Part shown: positions 48,913 through 59,215 of the stretch, in pieces
How positions within the stretch are numbered: the stretch's first letter is position 1
Layout of the letters: each line of letters starts with the position of its first letter
NCBI RefSeq assembly: GCF_027942865.1
Contig: NC_134509.1
Coordinates: forward strand, 28,962,197-29,026,196
Direction of reading: 5' to 3'
DNA length: 64,000 nt
Source: Odontesthes bonariensis
Lineage: Eukaryota; Chordata; Actinopteri; Atheriniformes; Atherinopsidae
Translations under genes and position numbers: made by a program
Notes under the pieces: model-generated
What the model was told of the DNA's origin: nothing
The model's database searches: none
The model's input: only the letters and a program-made list of their open reading frames with translations

Positions 48913-50262
48913 GCACCCTCCGGTCCCCTTTTTTAAAGAGGGGGACCACCACCCCAATCTGCCAGTCCAGAGGCACTGCCCCCGTTGTCCACGCGATGCT
49001 TCAGAGGCGTGTCAACCAAGACAGCCCTACAACATCCAGAGCCATGAGGAACTCAGGACGAACCTTATCCACCTCAGTTTTTTGACCACCTTGGCAACCT
49101 CAGCCCCAGGAATGGGGGCCCCACGTCCAAGCTCCCCAACTCTGCTTCCTCATCGGAAGGCGTGTCGGTAGGATTGAGGAGGCCCTCAAAGTATTCCCCC
49201 CACCAACTCACGACGTCCCTAGTTGAGGTCAGCAGAGCCCCGCCCTCACCATACACGGTGTTGACGGTGCACAGCCCCCCCCCCCTGAGCCGCCGGATGG
49301 TGGACCAGAAACTCTTCGAGGCCAGCCGGAAATCATTCTCGATTGGCCTCCCCGAAATCCTCCCAAGCCCGAGTTTTTGTTTCAGCAACCGCCGAGGCCG
49401 CGTTCCGCTTGGCCTGTTTTTACCCATCAGCTGCTTCCACAGTCCCACTGGCCAAAAAGGCCCGATAGGACTCCTTCTTCAGCTTGACGGCTTCCCTCAC
49501 CACTGGTGTCCACCAGCGGGTTCAGGGATTGCCGCCAAACAGGTACCGACCACCTTACGGCCACAGCTCCGGTCGGCCGCCTCAACAATGGAGGCACGGA
49601 ACATGGCCCATTCGGGCTCAATGTCCCCCACCTCCCCCGAGACATGGCTGAAGCTCTGCCGGAGGTGGGAGTTGAAACTCCTCCTTACAGGGGATTCCGC
49701 CAGCCGTTCCCAACAGACCCTCACAATACGTTTGGGCCTGCCAGGTCTGACCGGCTTCCTCCCCCACTAGCGGAGCCAACTCACCACCAGGTGGTGATCA
49801 GTTGACAGCTCCGCCCCTCTCTTCACCCGAGTGTCCAGGACATACTGCTGCAAGTCTGACGATACAACCACAAAGTTGATCATCGAGCTGCGGCCTAGGG
49901 TGTCCTGGTGCCAAGTGCACATATGGACACCCTTATGCCTGAACATGGTGTTCGTTATGGACAGTCCGTGACGAGCACAGAAGTCCAATAACAAAACACC
50001 ACTCTGATTCAGATTGGGGGGGGGGGGGGGCGCGTTCCTCCCAATCACGCCTTTCCAGGTGTCACTGTCATTGCCCACGTGAGCATTGAAGTCCCCCAGC
50101 AGGACGAGGGAGTCTCCCGGAGGAGCACTCTCCAGTGCCTCCTCCAGGGACTCCAAAAAGTGTGGGTACTCTGAACTGCTGTTCGGTGCATAAGCACAAA
50201 CAACAGTCAGGACCCGTCCCCCCACCCTAAGGTGGAGGGAGGCTACCCTCTCGTAAACCAAT

Positions 50263-52047
50263 AGCAGTGTTTAAATCTGTCATATGACTTTATGGATGCC
50301 ATTTTGAACCCCTTTTCTGCAGACATTTTCACAGGGAGGAGCCTCAACACTTGACTTGATCACAAACACTTGACATTTTTCAACTGGTAAAAAATATATA
50401 TATTCGATAAAAGGCGAGTTAAGTTCATTATTCTGTAGTTTATTGCACTGTACTTGATCATTAAATAATAGAAAATGTGTATGTTGCCATATGGCAACAC
50501 CGTACCATTATGAATTGTTAGCCTGGCATGTTGATAACATTTAGTATTTAGTTATAGGCCTATATTGTTTAAAAGCATCTTGTAAACTTTATGGACTCAG
50601 GCTCCACAACCATGTAGAATCATTTAGTTATTTTTTCAGGTCCATCAATTTGACAGATACACATTTGACTGTTGTAGTAAAGTGTAGTAATGGTCTGGCC
50701 TGCAACTTTGAGCTGTACACTGGTGCAATCTTGCCAATGGAAGGAATGCCAGACATCGGGGCAAGTGGCAACGTCGTTTTACGACTTGCGAGCATAATGC
50801 CAGGCAACCAGTCCCACAAGATGTTTTTTGATAACTGGTTCACCAGTGTAGATATCCAAGTCGCTCTCCAGAAGAAAAAGATCCACTGTGTTGGAACAGT
50901 GCGCCAAAATTGCCTGGCAGGGTGCAGCTTCTCTGCAGATCTGGCAATGAAAAAGAAAGGCAGGGGGACCTTTGAAGAGAAAAAAACCGAGCATGATGAA
51001 GTCCAGCTCAGGGCAGTGAAATGGTATGACAACCGTGCTGTCACACTCCTCTCAACCTTTGGCTCAGCTAACCCCACGGTGTCTGTGCAAAGATGGGACA
51101 AGAAACAAAACGAAGCGCTGGAGGTTACGTGCCCAAGTATCGTCCAGACCTACAACAAAAGCATGGGAGGAGTGGATCTCCTAGATTCACTCATTGCTCT
51201 TTACCGAACGAAGCTGAGGTCTAGGAAATTGTACTACAGGATTGTGTTCCACATGATGGATTTCACCCACGTCAACGCCTGGCTCTTGTACCGCAGGGAC
51301 TGCAGCATCCCACAGAGAGAGGTCCACAGCCTACTCCAGTTCAAAAGTGAGGTTGCAAGCTGCCTTTGCATGCCTTTGTATGGAGAGGAAAGTCCTGAAG
51401 AAGAGGGGAAGACCCTCCCAGCATATTGAGGCAGAGCTGGCCAGGAAGAGGAACAGAGGTCCCACTTCACCAGTGCCACCAGCAGCTGTGCGTCAGGACA
51501 ACACTGATCACTGGCCTGTCGTCATGCCAAAAAAGGGCCGATGCAAATACCCAGGCTGCACTGGTATTGTCAGAGCTCAGTGCACGAAGTGTGATGTCTA
51601 CCTGTGCCTCACAACTGAGAATAACTGCTTCATCAATTTCCACAAGCAGTAAGGCAAAGACGGCCAAGACACTCAGATCATATCCAAACAATTACTCAAA
51701 TGATATAGCACAAAAATTTGAATTAAACGATGAAAAATGTCTTTTTAAATGGTTTTTACTTTCAAATGAGATGCATTCTTAACTGTTCAGGCTACTGGGG
51801 ATTGTTGAGACTATAACATGAGTTTTTAAATAAATGTTGTTACAATTTTAAACAAAACTCTCTTGTTTTCATTACTTTCCACTATCGTACAGTGTTGCCG
51901 TATGGCAACGAATCCTAAAAACTACTAAAAAAATAATATTTTCTGAAAATGTCTCTTGATTATGTTTACTTGGTCTATTTTAAGACAAAAAAACACCCAA
52001 AACTTTTTTTTTTTAACAACTGGGATCACAATGCGTACCATAGAGGG
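50263..52047 (+). mobile_element. 5'-truncated piggyBac-type transposon
   Basis: The right end reads CATAGAGGG then TTAA (52048-52051), the reverse of the TTAACCCT start typical of piggyBac elements. No matching left end is visible. A pair of 16-bp palindromes flanks the transposase: GTTGCCATATGGCAAC at 50483 and GTTGCCGTATGGCAAC at 51894. A TTTTTTCAG just before 50640 resembles a splice acceptor feeding the transposase frame. Confidence 0.7.
50641..51652 (+). pseudogene. piggyBac (PGBD-like) transposase, truncated and frameshifted
   Basis: The frame to 51429 carries the second half of the DDE domain: FELYTG, KMFFDNWFTSVD (conserved second Asp region), VKWYDNRAVTLLSTF, SIVQTYNKSMGGVDLLDS (third Asp region), and VNAWLLYRRDC. 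The C-terminal cysteine-rich domain lies in another frame (51347-51652: KRGRPSQHIEAEL, then CKYPGCTG, CTKCDVYLC, NCFINFH). One frameshift near 51350-51390 therefore separates them. The N-terminal half, including the first catalytic Asp, is absent. Confidence 0.88.
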
Positions 52048-52688
52048 TTAAGAGCAATATGTTTCTTTTTATTTATTGAGGTTAAGGTAGGAGAACATGT
52101 GAGGGCCTATATGTTTTATATTTCATGGTATTATTTTTAGGAGTTGTAAACTAAATGGTAGCTCAGTTAATTGACTGAATAAGAATGTATTAATGCAGTG
52201 GTCCACTGAACTCAAGATTATTCTTTATGAAGAATTGGAAAATGTGTGTTTTATTTGGAAACAAGAGGGTTATGCTGTAACTAGCCTATATGTATTTTGG
52301 TTTCTGATATTATGGCTGTTGTACTGCTAACTGACAATTGAATATGGAAAAACAAAATACAGAAAAGGGATAAAAGAGAAAAGGAGAGAGATATTTTGCA
52401 AATTGATAAATAAATTCTACTGAGCGAAGCTGCACTGAACAGAAGCGAACTGTCGCCTGTCTCATTCTTTCTCCTGTTTTACAGGAACCTTATCTGTGTA
52501 CAGGTATTCTGTCTGGGACCTGTTACATAAACAAGGAGCAAGGCAAGACAATCTTCTGAGATAACACACTGATGATTGAACTTTTTTATTCATGGCAATG
52601 AATTTGGAGCAGCTGATGTCATTCTTTGAGATCTTTTTTGACTTGATCACGATTAGCCGCTTTGCGATGACGTCACCAGCCATGCGCA

Positions 52689-54035
52689 TCAGCAGCTTTC
52701 CTCTTTCATGATCAAAATGTCCTTCTTCGTTTTTCTGCGGAGAAAACATGACATGATATGGTCTTGATTTAGTTTGTCAGCTGAGACTTAGTTCAACTTT
52801 GTGTCATTGTAAGTAAATAAAGAGCAAGGCAAGACATTCTTCTGAGATATCAGGCATCAAATTTGACAAATTTGTCATAGGGTGTGTGGGGGAGCTGGAC
52901 ATAAAGTGATAAAAGTGATAGATGTCATTTGTATTTAAAGATAGAGAAAATCATCACTTTGAAAGTGGGTCAAGAGGTTTCAAAATCAGCTACCCACTGA
53001 CAAAATAAATGTCCAGTCATCATCTCTCTCGCATTTTCAAAGGCTAAAAGAAGAATCACTAATAACCTCTTACTTGTTTTTATAGAAATAACTGGAAAGC
53101 TGGGAATCATTTAAATCAATTACCAAGCTTTAAATTGTTTCACCACCAGAGAACGACATAAGCGCTTTATTCTCTATAAAAATCAAATGGGATTGTGTTG
53201 AAGTAATGTGTGAATGCTGTGAGTGTGGAGCAGCTGTGTGTACTCACTGTCTCTCGACACAGAGAGCACACTCGTTGGCGTAAGTGTTTCCATCGCTGCC
53301 ACACAGAGGGGCAAGATTCAAAGGGCATGCCAAAATCGCCTCTGTGTCAGGACACGAGGGCTGCCAAAAAATATAAAAGTTAGAATCTGACATTAAATTC
53401 TAATAGATTTTGACACGACTTTAAAGATCAGTAAACAAGAGAGATTATCTTTCTATTTGTTGTTCTGCACACGCACACAGCACAACACAAACATACTTTC
53501 CCATATATACCTGTGAACACAAAAGTTTCTAGTAATAAATCAATGTTACCTTTCTCATGAGTCCAGACTTGTCCGCAGCATCTTTAAAACAAACACTTTT
53601 TAAAATGAAGAATAAAATAACCTCCCAGCTAATACAGACTAAATATAACAGGCTTACTGAAACAAATGACATGAAAGGAGGTTGGAAATAGAAAAAGGCA
53701 ACTAATGAATATAATACTAGAATATTTTAGTACAGTATCTATGAAAGCATGTCATCAAGTGTTTCGTATCTTACATTTAAAATTTAGATCATTATCATTA
53801 TTATGTCTCTGTGACATGAAAATAAAAGTTTATGGTGATAAGTGTCAAAGACGTTGCACAGAAATAGTTCTAATTCTAAAAAGAAAGAGTTAAACCGTCT
53901 TTTATCATTTAAATATGACAGAGTTCAGACCATCATACTTCAAAAAGTAGCGTGTTTCTTTTCAAAAGTATTTAAATATTTACCTGCAATGACAAAGATG
54001 AGCAGTAGTCCCAGAAAAACAGCTTTCCCAGCCAT
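52689..54035 (-). CDS. Kazal-type serine protease inhibitor, copy B (P1 Leu)
   Basis: Same four-exon plan as copy A: 54035-53984 (signal [15 protein letters not shown]), 53581-53550 ([11 protein letters not shown]), 53360-53248 (Kazal core), 52734-52689 ([17 protein letters not shown]); 80 residues, all phases good. The reactive loop is CPLNLAPLC, giving Leu at P1, which predicts elastase- or chymotrypsin-like targets. The [12 protein letters not shown] core is intact. Introns are closer to copy C than to A. Its 3' flank is cut about 160 bases beyond the stop, where a short piece of copy D intron (52528-52562) joins it. Confidence 0.93.
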
Positions 54036-54288
54036 GATGTTGGTGGATGAATAACTCAGAATGACAGATAGCAGTGGGTGTTGCTCTGTTTTACAGGTAC
54101 TTTTATTGCTTGTGGGCGTATGTGTGTGGGAACACAGCAGATGAAAACAGACACACAACCCCTTGCAAGATCTAGAAATGAAGTCATCAACACACATTAC
54201 TCACACAAACAAACATGATGTGAACATATTTTTTGTTTAATCAGTAGCTGCAAACTTCCATGTGACCAGCCCACATTTGCTTTTTTTT

Positions 54289-55155
54289 TAGGGCTGGGAA
54301 AAGATTCAAATTTTCAATCTAATTAATCACATGATTTCCTTGATTAATCACGATTAATCGCATTTGTACGCAAAATCCAAAAATGAATTCAAAAGTAGTG
54401 TATAGCTTTTAGCATTTAGTTTTATTTTAAATGTGCTGCCATATGAATGAAAGTGCCATAACATTTGTTGTGCAAACACACTTTTAACATCAGCATTTTT
54501 ATGTATTTTTTCTGTAGAAGCCTCGCTCCACTGTCTGTTTCCTTGAATGACTTGCTGGTATCAATTGTGTGCTTTGTCTTTAGGTGATATTTTAGACTGG
54601 AACTACTACGGTGATAAGACAATTCAACTTGGCAGTGTTTACAGATGACTTTGGTTCTGTCGACTCCGCCGTCTGGAAGAACTTTAAAATGAAAATGGCC
54701 GAGTAAAAGTTCCGTACCCTTCTCCATGTTTGGTGGATCCGCCAATTACTTTCTTTTCCGGTTCTGCAGCAGACAGCAGCAGACTTTTACAAAATAAAAG
54801 CCTGTGAGCAACAGAGTTTTACAATAATAAAATAAATACTAAAACAGGGGTGGTCCGTGGTGTAGTGGGTTGAGCAGGCGCCCCATGTACAAGAGGCTAC
54901 AGTCCTCGCTGCAGCTGGCCCCGGTTCGAGTTCCGCATCGGACAGCCCTTTGCTGCATGTTGTTCCCCCTCTCTCTGCTTCCTTTCTCTCTAAACTTTCC
55001 TGTCCATTAAAGGCACAAAAGCCCTCGCATTTATTTATTTTTTCATTAAAAAAAATAAAAAAATAAAACGTGCGTTAATGCGCGATAAAATATTTATCGA
55101 CGTTAAATAATTAATGCGTTGACGCAATAATAACGAGTTAATTCGCCCAGCCCTA
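54289..55155 (-). mobile_element. hAT-derived element retaining a BED zinc finger
   Basis: Ends TAGGGCTGGG and CGCCCAGCCCTA are inserted into the CTTTTTTT run upstream of copy B; both sides show CTTTTTTT, consistent with an 8-bp hAT duplication. The site is empty upstream of copies A and C. Minus-strand frame 54745-54422 encodes a BED-type finger (VICKHCQVELSYHR, LKYHLKTKH). A SINE is nested at 54848-55040. Subterminal GATTAATCAC and GTTAATGCG motifs repeat. Confidence 0.85.
54848..55040 (+). mobile_element. tRNA-derived SINE nested in hAT element
   Basis: The head has an A-box-like GTGTAGTGGGTTGAGC and a B box GGTTCGAGTTCC, followed by a CT-rich body and AAAGGCACAAAAGCCC. The head would not fold as a functional tRNA. 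Related to the remnant at 6385-6545. Confidence 0.75.
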
Positions 55156-55527
55156 CTTTTTTTTTTTATATCCAGCACACAACCAAAACAAAAAAGCAAG
55201 GATAACCAAATCTGGAGTCTTTTTTTTTTTTTTCAAAATGTATGAATCTTTATTAATGTAAAGAGTAACTATGCACAATGGGTAACAGACAGAAACAGCT
55301 TTAATACTTAAAAATGTAAACAAATAATAATATTGAGCACAAGAAGAGAAATTCCACCTTAAAACATCCCTTCACGTCTCTTTATGTCTCTATCGTCTCT
55401 GCTTTTCACCATTTCACATAAGCCTTTGCTCTTTATTTCACGTTAGGAACTAATCTTTTACTGCTCTTTTTTATCTCAATTATGTCAGCGTTCCAGTGCA
55501 GAGATTTGTTTTACATGTTTCACTTGC

Positions 55528-55848
55528 TCAACTCCCGGCTGGAGCCTTTCTGTGTGGAGTTTGCATGTTCTCCCAGTGTATGCGTGGGTTCTCTCCGGGT
55601 ACTCCGGCTTCCTCCCACTGTCCAAAAACATGCATGTTAGGTTAACTGGTGTCTCTAAAATTGTCCTTAGGAGTGAGTGTGAGCGTGTCTCTGGTTGTTT
55701 GTCTGGTTTGTCTCTGTGTGGCCCTGTGATGGACTGGTGACCTGTCCAGGGTGTACCCCGCTTCTCGCCCGATGACAGCTGGGATAGGCTCCAGCCCCCC
55801 CGCGACCCGACCGACGGATTCAGCGGGTATAGAAAATGGATGGATGGA
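55528..55848 (+). mobile_element. 5'-truncated GGATG-tailed SINE upstream of copy B
   Basis: Begins TCAACTCCCGGCTGGAGCC and ends GGATGGATGGATG. TTTCACTTGC is duplicated on both sides (55518-55527, 55849-55858). The orthologous site near copy C (about 58937) is empty, while copy A has the same insertion at 40221. Confidence 0.88.
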
Positions 55849-56993
55849 TGTTTCACTTGCACATCTTTACTTCTGTATAGTGGAAACAAAAGGCTGTTAA
55901 GCCTATAAAGTGCTCAAATTCTTAAAAAGAAAAAAAAAAAAAAAGAATTTCCAAGGACAAGGATCAGATCCTCAGTTGGTACAAGTTTGTAGATCCCAGA
56001 GATAATAGAAACCCCTTCCAAGATTTGCACAAGACAGGGCACCTGTTATGATGATCTGCCATCAATTTCAACCCTGGACGTGATTTTATTTTTTGGACTA
56101 TAAAGCATTACAAGCACAATTCTGGTGGACATGGTCATCTGGACCAACATTTGTGAAATGTATTCAAACTTGTAAAGAAAGTTCATTTCTGCATAAAATA
56201 CAAATGATTTACAATTACTATCCCCTTCCATGTGTCTTGTTGTTAAGCTAAATAATTGCTTTCTTTTTTTACCACAAAAATCATTTTAACAAGCTATCTA
56301 CCCTGACTTTTTGGTCAGTTGGTATATTACCCAAATGCATTACACCAAAGGTGTAATTAAGCTTTGATACAACAAACATTTGATCTCAACAGCTTTTACT
56401 TTGCTAATAGGACTCAATTACGGGACAATTCCAAAATATATGAAGTTACATTGTCCCCAGCAGTACCCAGACGCTGGTGTCGCATTCAGCAAAACTTTCT
56501 ACTCTGATTATAAACCCATTTCAGTTTCTTCCTCTATATTTGTACTTTTATCAAAGTAATCCCTGAGTTGCACTTATCCACAAATATCTGCTTTATGTCA
56601 ATTTTGAGCGTCAGTGAGATGGCAGTGTTTTTTCTGGCCTGTGTTAGTCAAGATTACACAATGACAAGTAATGCTTTTAAAATCAGTTAATTGACATTAA
56701 ATCCACCCTTCAGTTTTGAGAGAAAGGTGAACCAGATGTCCACTTTCCAGCTGGACAACTTGTCTTCATGAGTAATCTTGCTGAGTTCATTTCCCAGTAC
56801 AGATAGGAGAGAGAGATCCAGCTAACTACATTAGCTTTTTAAACCACACTTTTAAAGACTGATCACAAACACACTGATGATTGAACTTTTTTATTCATGG
56901 CAATGAATTTGGAGCAGCTGATGTCATTCTTTGAGATCATTTTTGACTTGATCACGATTAGCCTCTTTGCGATGACGTCACCAGCCATGCGCG

Positions 56994-58337
56994 TCAGCAG
57001 CTTTCCTCTTTCATGATCAAAATGTCCTTCTTCGTTTTTCTGCGGAGAAAACATGACATGATATGGTCTTGATTTAGTTTGTCAGCTGAGACTTAGTTCA
57101 ACTTTGTGTCATTGTAAGTAAACAAAGAGCAAGGCAAGACATTCTTCTGAGATATCAGGCATCAAATTTGACAAATTTGTCATAGGGTGTGTGGGGGAGC
57201 TGGACATAAAGTGATAAAAGTGATGGATGTCATTTGTATTTAGAGACAGAGAAAATCGTCACTTTGAAAGTGGGTCAAGAGGTTTCAAAATCAGCTACTC
57301 ACTGACAAAATAAATGTCCAGTCATCATCTCTCTCGCATTTTCAAAGGCTAAAAGAAGAATCACTAATAACCTCTTACTTGTTTTTATAGAAATAACTGG
57401 AAAGCTGGGAATCATTTAAATCAATTACCAAGCTTTAAATTGTTTCACCACCAGAGAACGACATAAGCGCTTTATTCTCTATAAAAATCAAATGGGATTG
57501 TGTTGAAGTAATGTGTGAATGCTGTGAGTGTGGAGCAGCTGTGTGTACTCACTGTCTCTCGACACAGAGAACACACTCGTTGCCGTAAGTGTTTCCATCG
57601 CTGCCACACACAGGGTCATAATTCTTAGGGCATGCCAAAATCGCCTCTGTGTCAGGACACGAGGGCTGCCAAAAAATATAAAAGTTAGAATCTGATATAA
57701 AAATCTAATAGATTTTGATACGACTTTAAAGATCAGTAAACAAGAGAGATTATCTTTCTATTTGTTGTTCTGCACACGCACACAGCACAACACAAACATA
57801 CTTTCCCATATATACCTGTGAACACAAAAGTTTCTAGTAATAAATCAATGTTACCTTTCTCATGAGTCCAGACTTGTCCGCAGCATCTTTAAAACAAACA
57901 CTTTTTAAAATGAAGAATAAAATAACCTCCCAGCTAATACAGACTAAATATAACAGGCTTACTGAAACAAATGACATGAAAGGAGGTTGGAAATAGAAAA
58001 AGGCAACTAATGAATATAATACTAGAACATTTTAGTACAGTATCTATAAAAGCATGTCATCAAGTGTTTCGTATCTTACATTTAAAATTTAGATCATTAT
58101 CATTATTGTCTCATGACATGAAAATAAAAGTTTATGGTGATAAGTGTCAAAGACGTTGCACAGAAATAGTTCTAATTCTAAAAAGAAAGAGTTAAACCGT
58201 CTTTTATCATTTAAATATGACAGAGTTCAGACCATCATACTTCAAAAAGTAGCGTGTTTCTTTTCAAAAGTATTTAAATCTTTACCTGCAATGACACAGA
58301 TGAGCAGTAGTCCCAGAAAAACAGCTTTCCCAGCCAT
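56994..58337 (-). CDS. Kazal-type serine protease inhibitor, copy C (P1 Lys)
   Basis: Four exons: 58337-58286 (signal [15 protein letters not shown]), 57886-57855 ([11 protein letters not shown]), 57665-57553 (Kazal core), 57039-56994 ([17 protein letters not shown]); 80 residues, phases good. The reactive loop is CPKNYDPVC with Lys at P1, as in trypsin-inhibiting SPINK1, so trypsin is the expected target. The core [12 protein letters not shown] is intact. This copy lacks the SINE insertion shared by A and B and may keep the ancestral upstream arrangement. Unit span about 56136-59215. Confidence 0.93.
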
Positions 58338-59215
58338 GATGTTGGTGGATGAATAACTCAGAATGACAGATAGCAGTGGGTGTTGCTCTGTTTTACAGGT
58401 ACTTTTATTGCTTGTGGGCGTATGTGTGTGGGAACACAGCAGATGAAAACAGACACACAACCCCTTGCAAACTCTAGAAACGTAGTCCTCAACACACATT
58501 ACTCACACAAACAAACATGATGTGAACATATTTTTTGTTTAATCAGTAGCTGCAAACTTCCATGTGACCAGCCCACATTTGCTTTTTTTATATCCAGCAC
58601 ACAACCAAAACAAATAAGCAAGGATAACCAAATCAGGAGTCTTTTTTTTTCAAAATGTATGAATCTTTATTAATGTAAAGAGTAACTATGCACAATGGGT
58701 AACAGACACAAACAGCTTTAATACTTAAAAATGTAAACAAATAATAATATTGAGCACAAGAAGAGAAATTCCACCTCAAAACTGCCCTTCACGTCTCTTT
58801 ATGTCTCTATCATCTCTGCTTTTCACCATTTCACATTAGCCTTTGCTCTTTATTTCACGTTAGGAACTAATCTTTTACTGCTCTTTTTTTATCTCAATTA
58901 TGTCAGCGTTCCAGTGCAGAGATTTGTTTTACATGTTTCACTTGCACATCTTTATTTCTGTATAGTGGAAACAAAAGGCTGTTAAGCCTATAAAGTGCTC
59001 AAATTCTTAAAAAGAAAAAAAAGAGTTTCGAAGGACATGGATCAGATCCTCAGTTGGTACAAGTTTGTAGATCCCAGAGATAATAGAAACCCCTTCCAAG
59101 ATTTGGACAAGACAGGGCACCTGTTATGATGATCTGCCATCAATTTCAACCCTGGATGTGATTTTATTTTTTGGACTATAAAGCATTACAAGCACAATTC
59201 TGGTGGACATGGTCC

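Larger units (their letters stand above)
46082..50262 (-). mobile_element. Rex3 non-LTR retrotransposon (RTE clade), interrupted
   Basis: The 3' end is the (CATC)n tail at 46088-46185. Minus-strand coding pieces: endonuclease 50261-49767 ([20 protein letters not shown]), linker to about 49074, then reverse transcriptase 48382-47822 (FVDLEKAFDRVPRG, GLRQGCPLSPILF, LLFADDVVLLA, GMRISTSKS). CGGTGACAAAGGGCAGCCCTG at 48014 matches the classic Rex3 PCR primer site as I remember it. The element is 5'-truncated, frameshifted, lacks the segment after the YADD-equivalent (FADD) region, and is split by a hAT element (46598-47798) and a solo LTR (48391-48912). Not functional. Confidence 0.88.
41605..52527. 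mobile_element. Composite transposon nest bounded by TAAA duplication
   Basis: The outer edges are TGTGATGCTC (41605) and CCTGTTACA (52527), each abutting TAAA (41601-41604, 52528-52531). In copies A-C the uninterrupted intron has a single TAAA (CATTGTAAGTAAACA). TG...CA ends plus a 4-bp duplication suggest an LTR element as the founding insertion. About 70 bp (CTGAACAGAAGCGAACTGTC and beyond) is present both near 44135-44187 and near 52435-52487, as expected if LTR pieces survive at both ends. A possible AATAAA precedes it at 52410. The LTR interpretation is inference; the duplication is directly visible. Confidence 0.65.

Noticed and set aside
46048-50261. Long plus-strand ORFs across Rex3 (for example 49162-49770)
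   Set aside because: Antisense of Rex3 coding sequence, which has high GC and few antisense stops.
53842-54054. Conserved 70-residue plus-strand ORF present at 39424, 53842 and 58144
   Set aside because: Conserved only because the SPINK unit is duplicated. It lies antisense to intron 1 and exon 1 of each copy.
54848-54930. Possible tRNA gene from A and B boxes
   Set aside because: Followed by a CT-rich SINE body, no convincing cloverleaf or terminator, and embedded in a transposon. The SINE heads at 30776-31103 and 33416 were rejected for the same reason.
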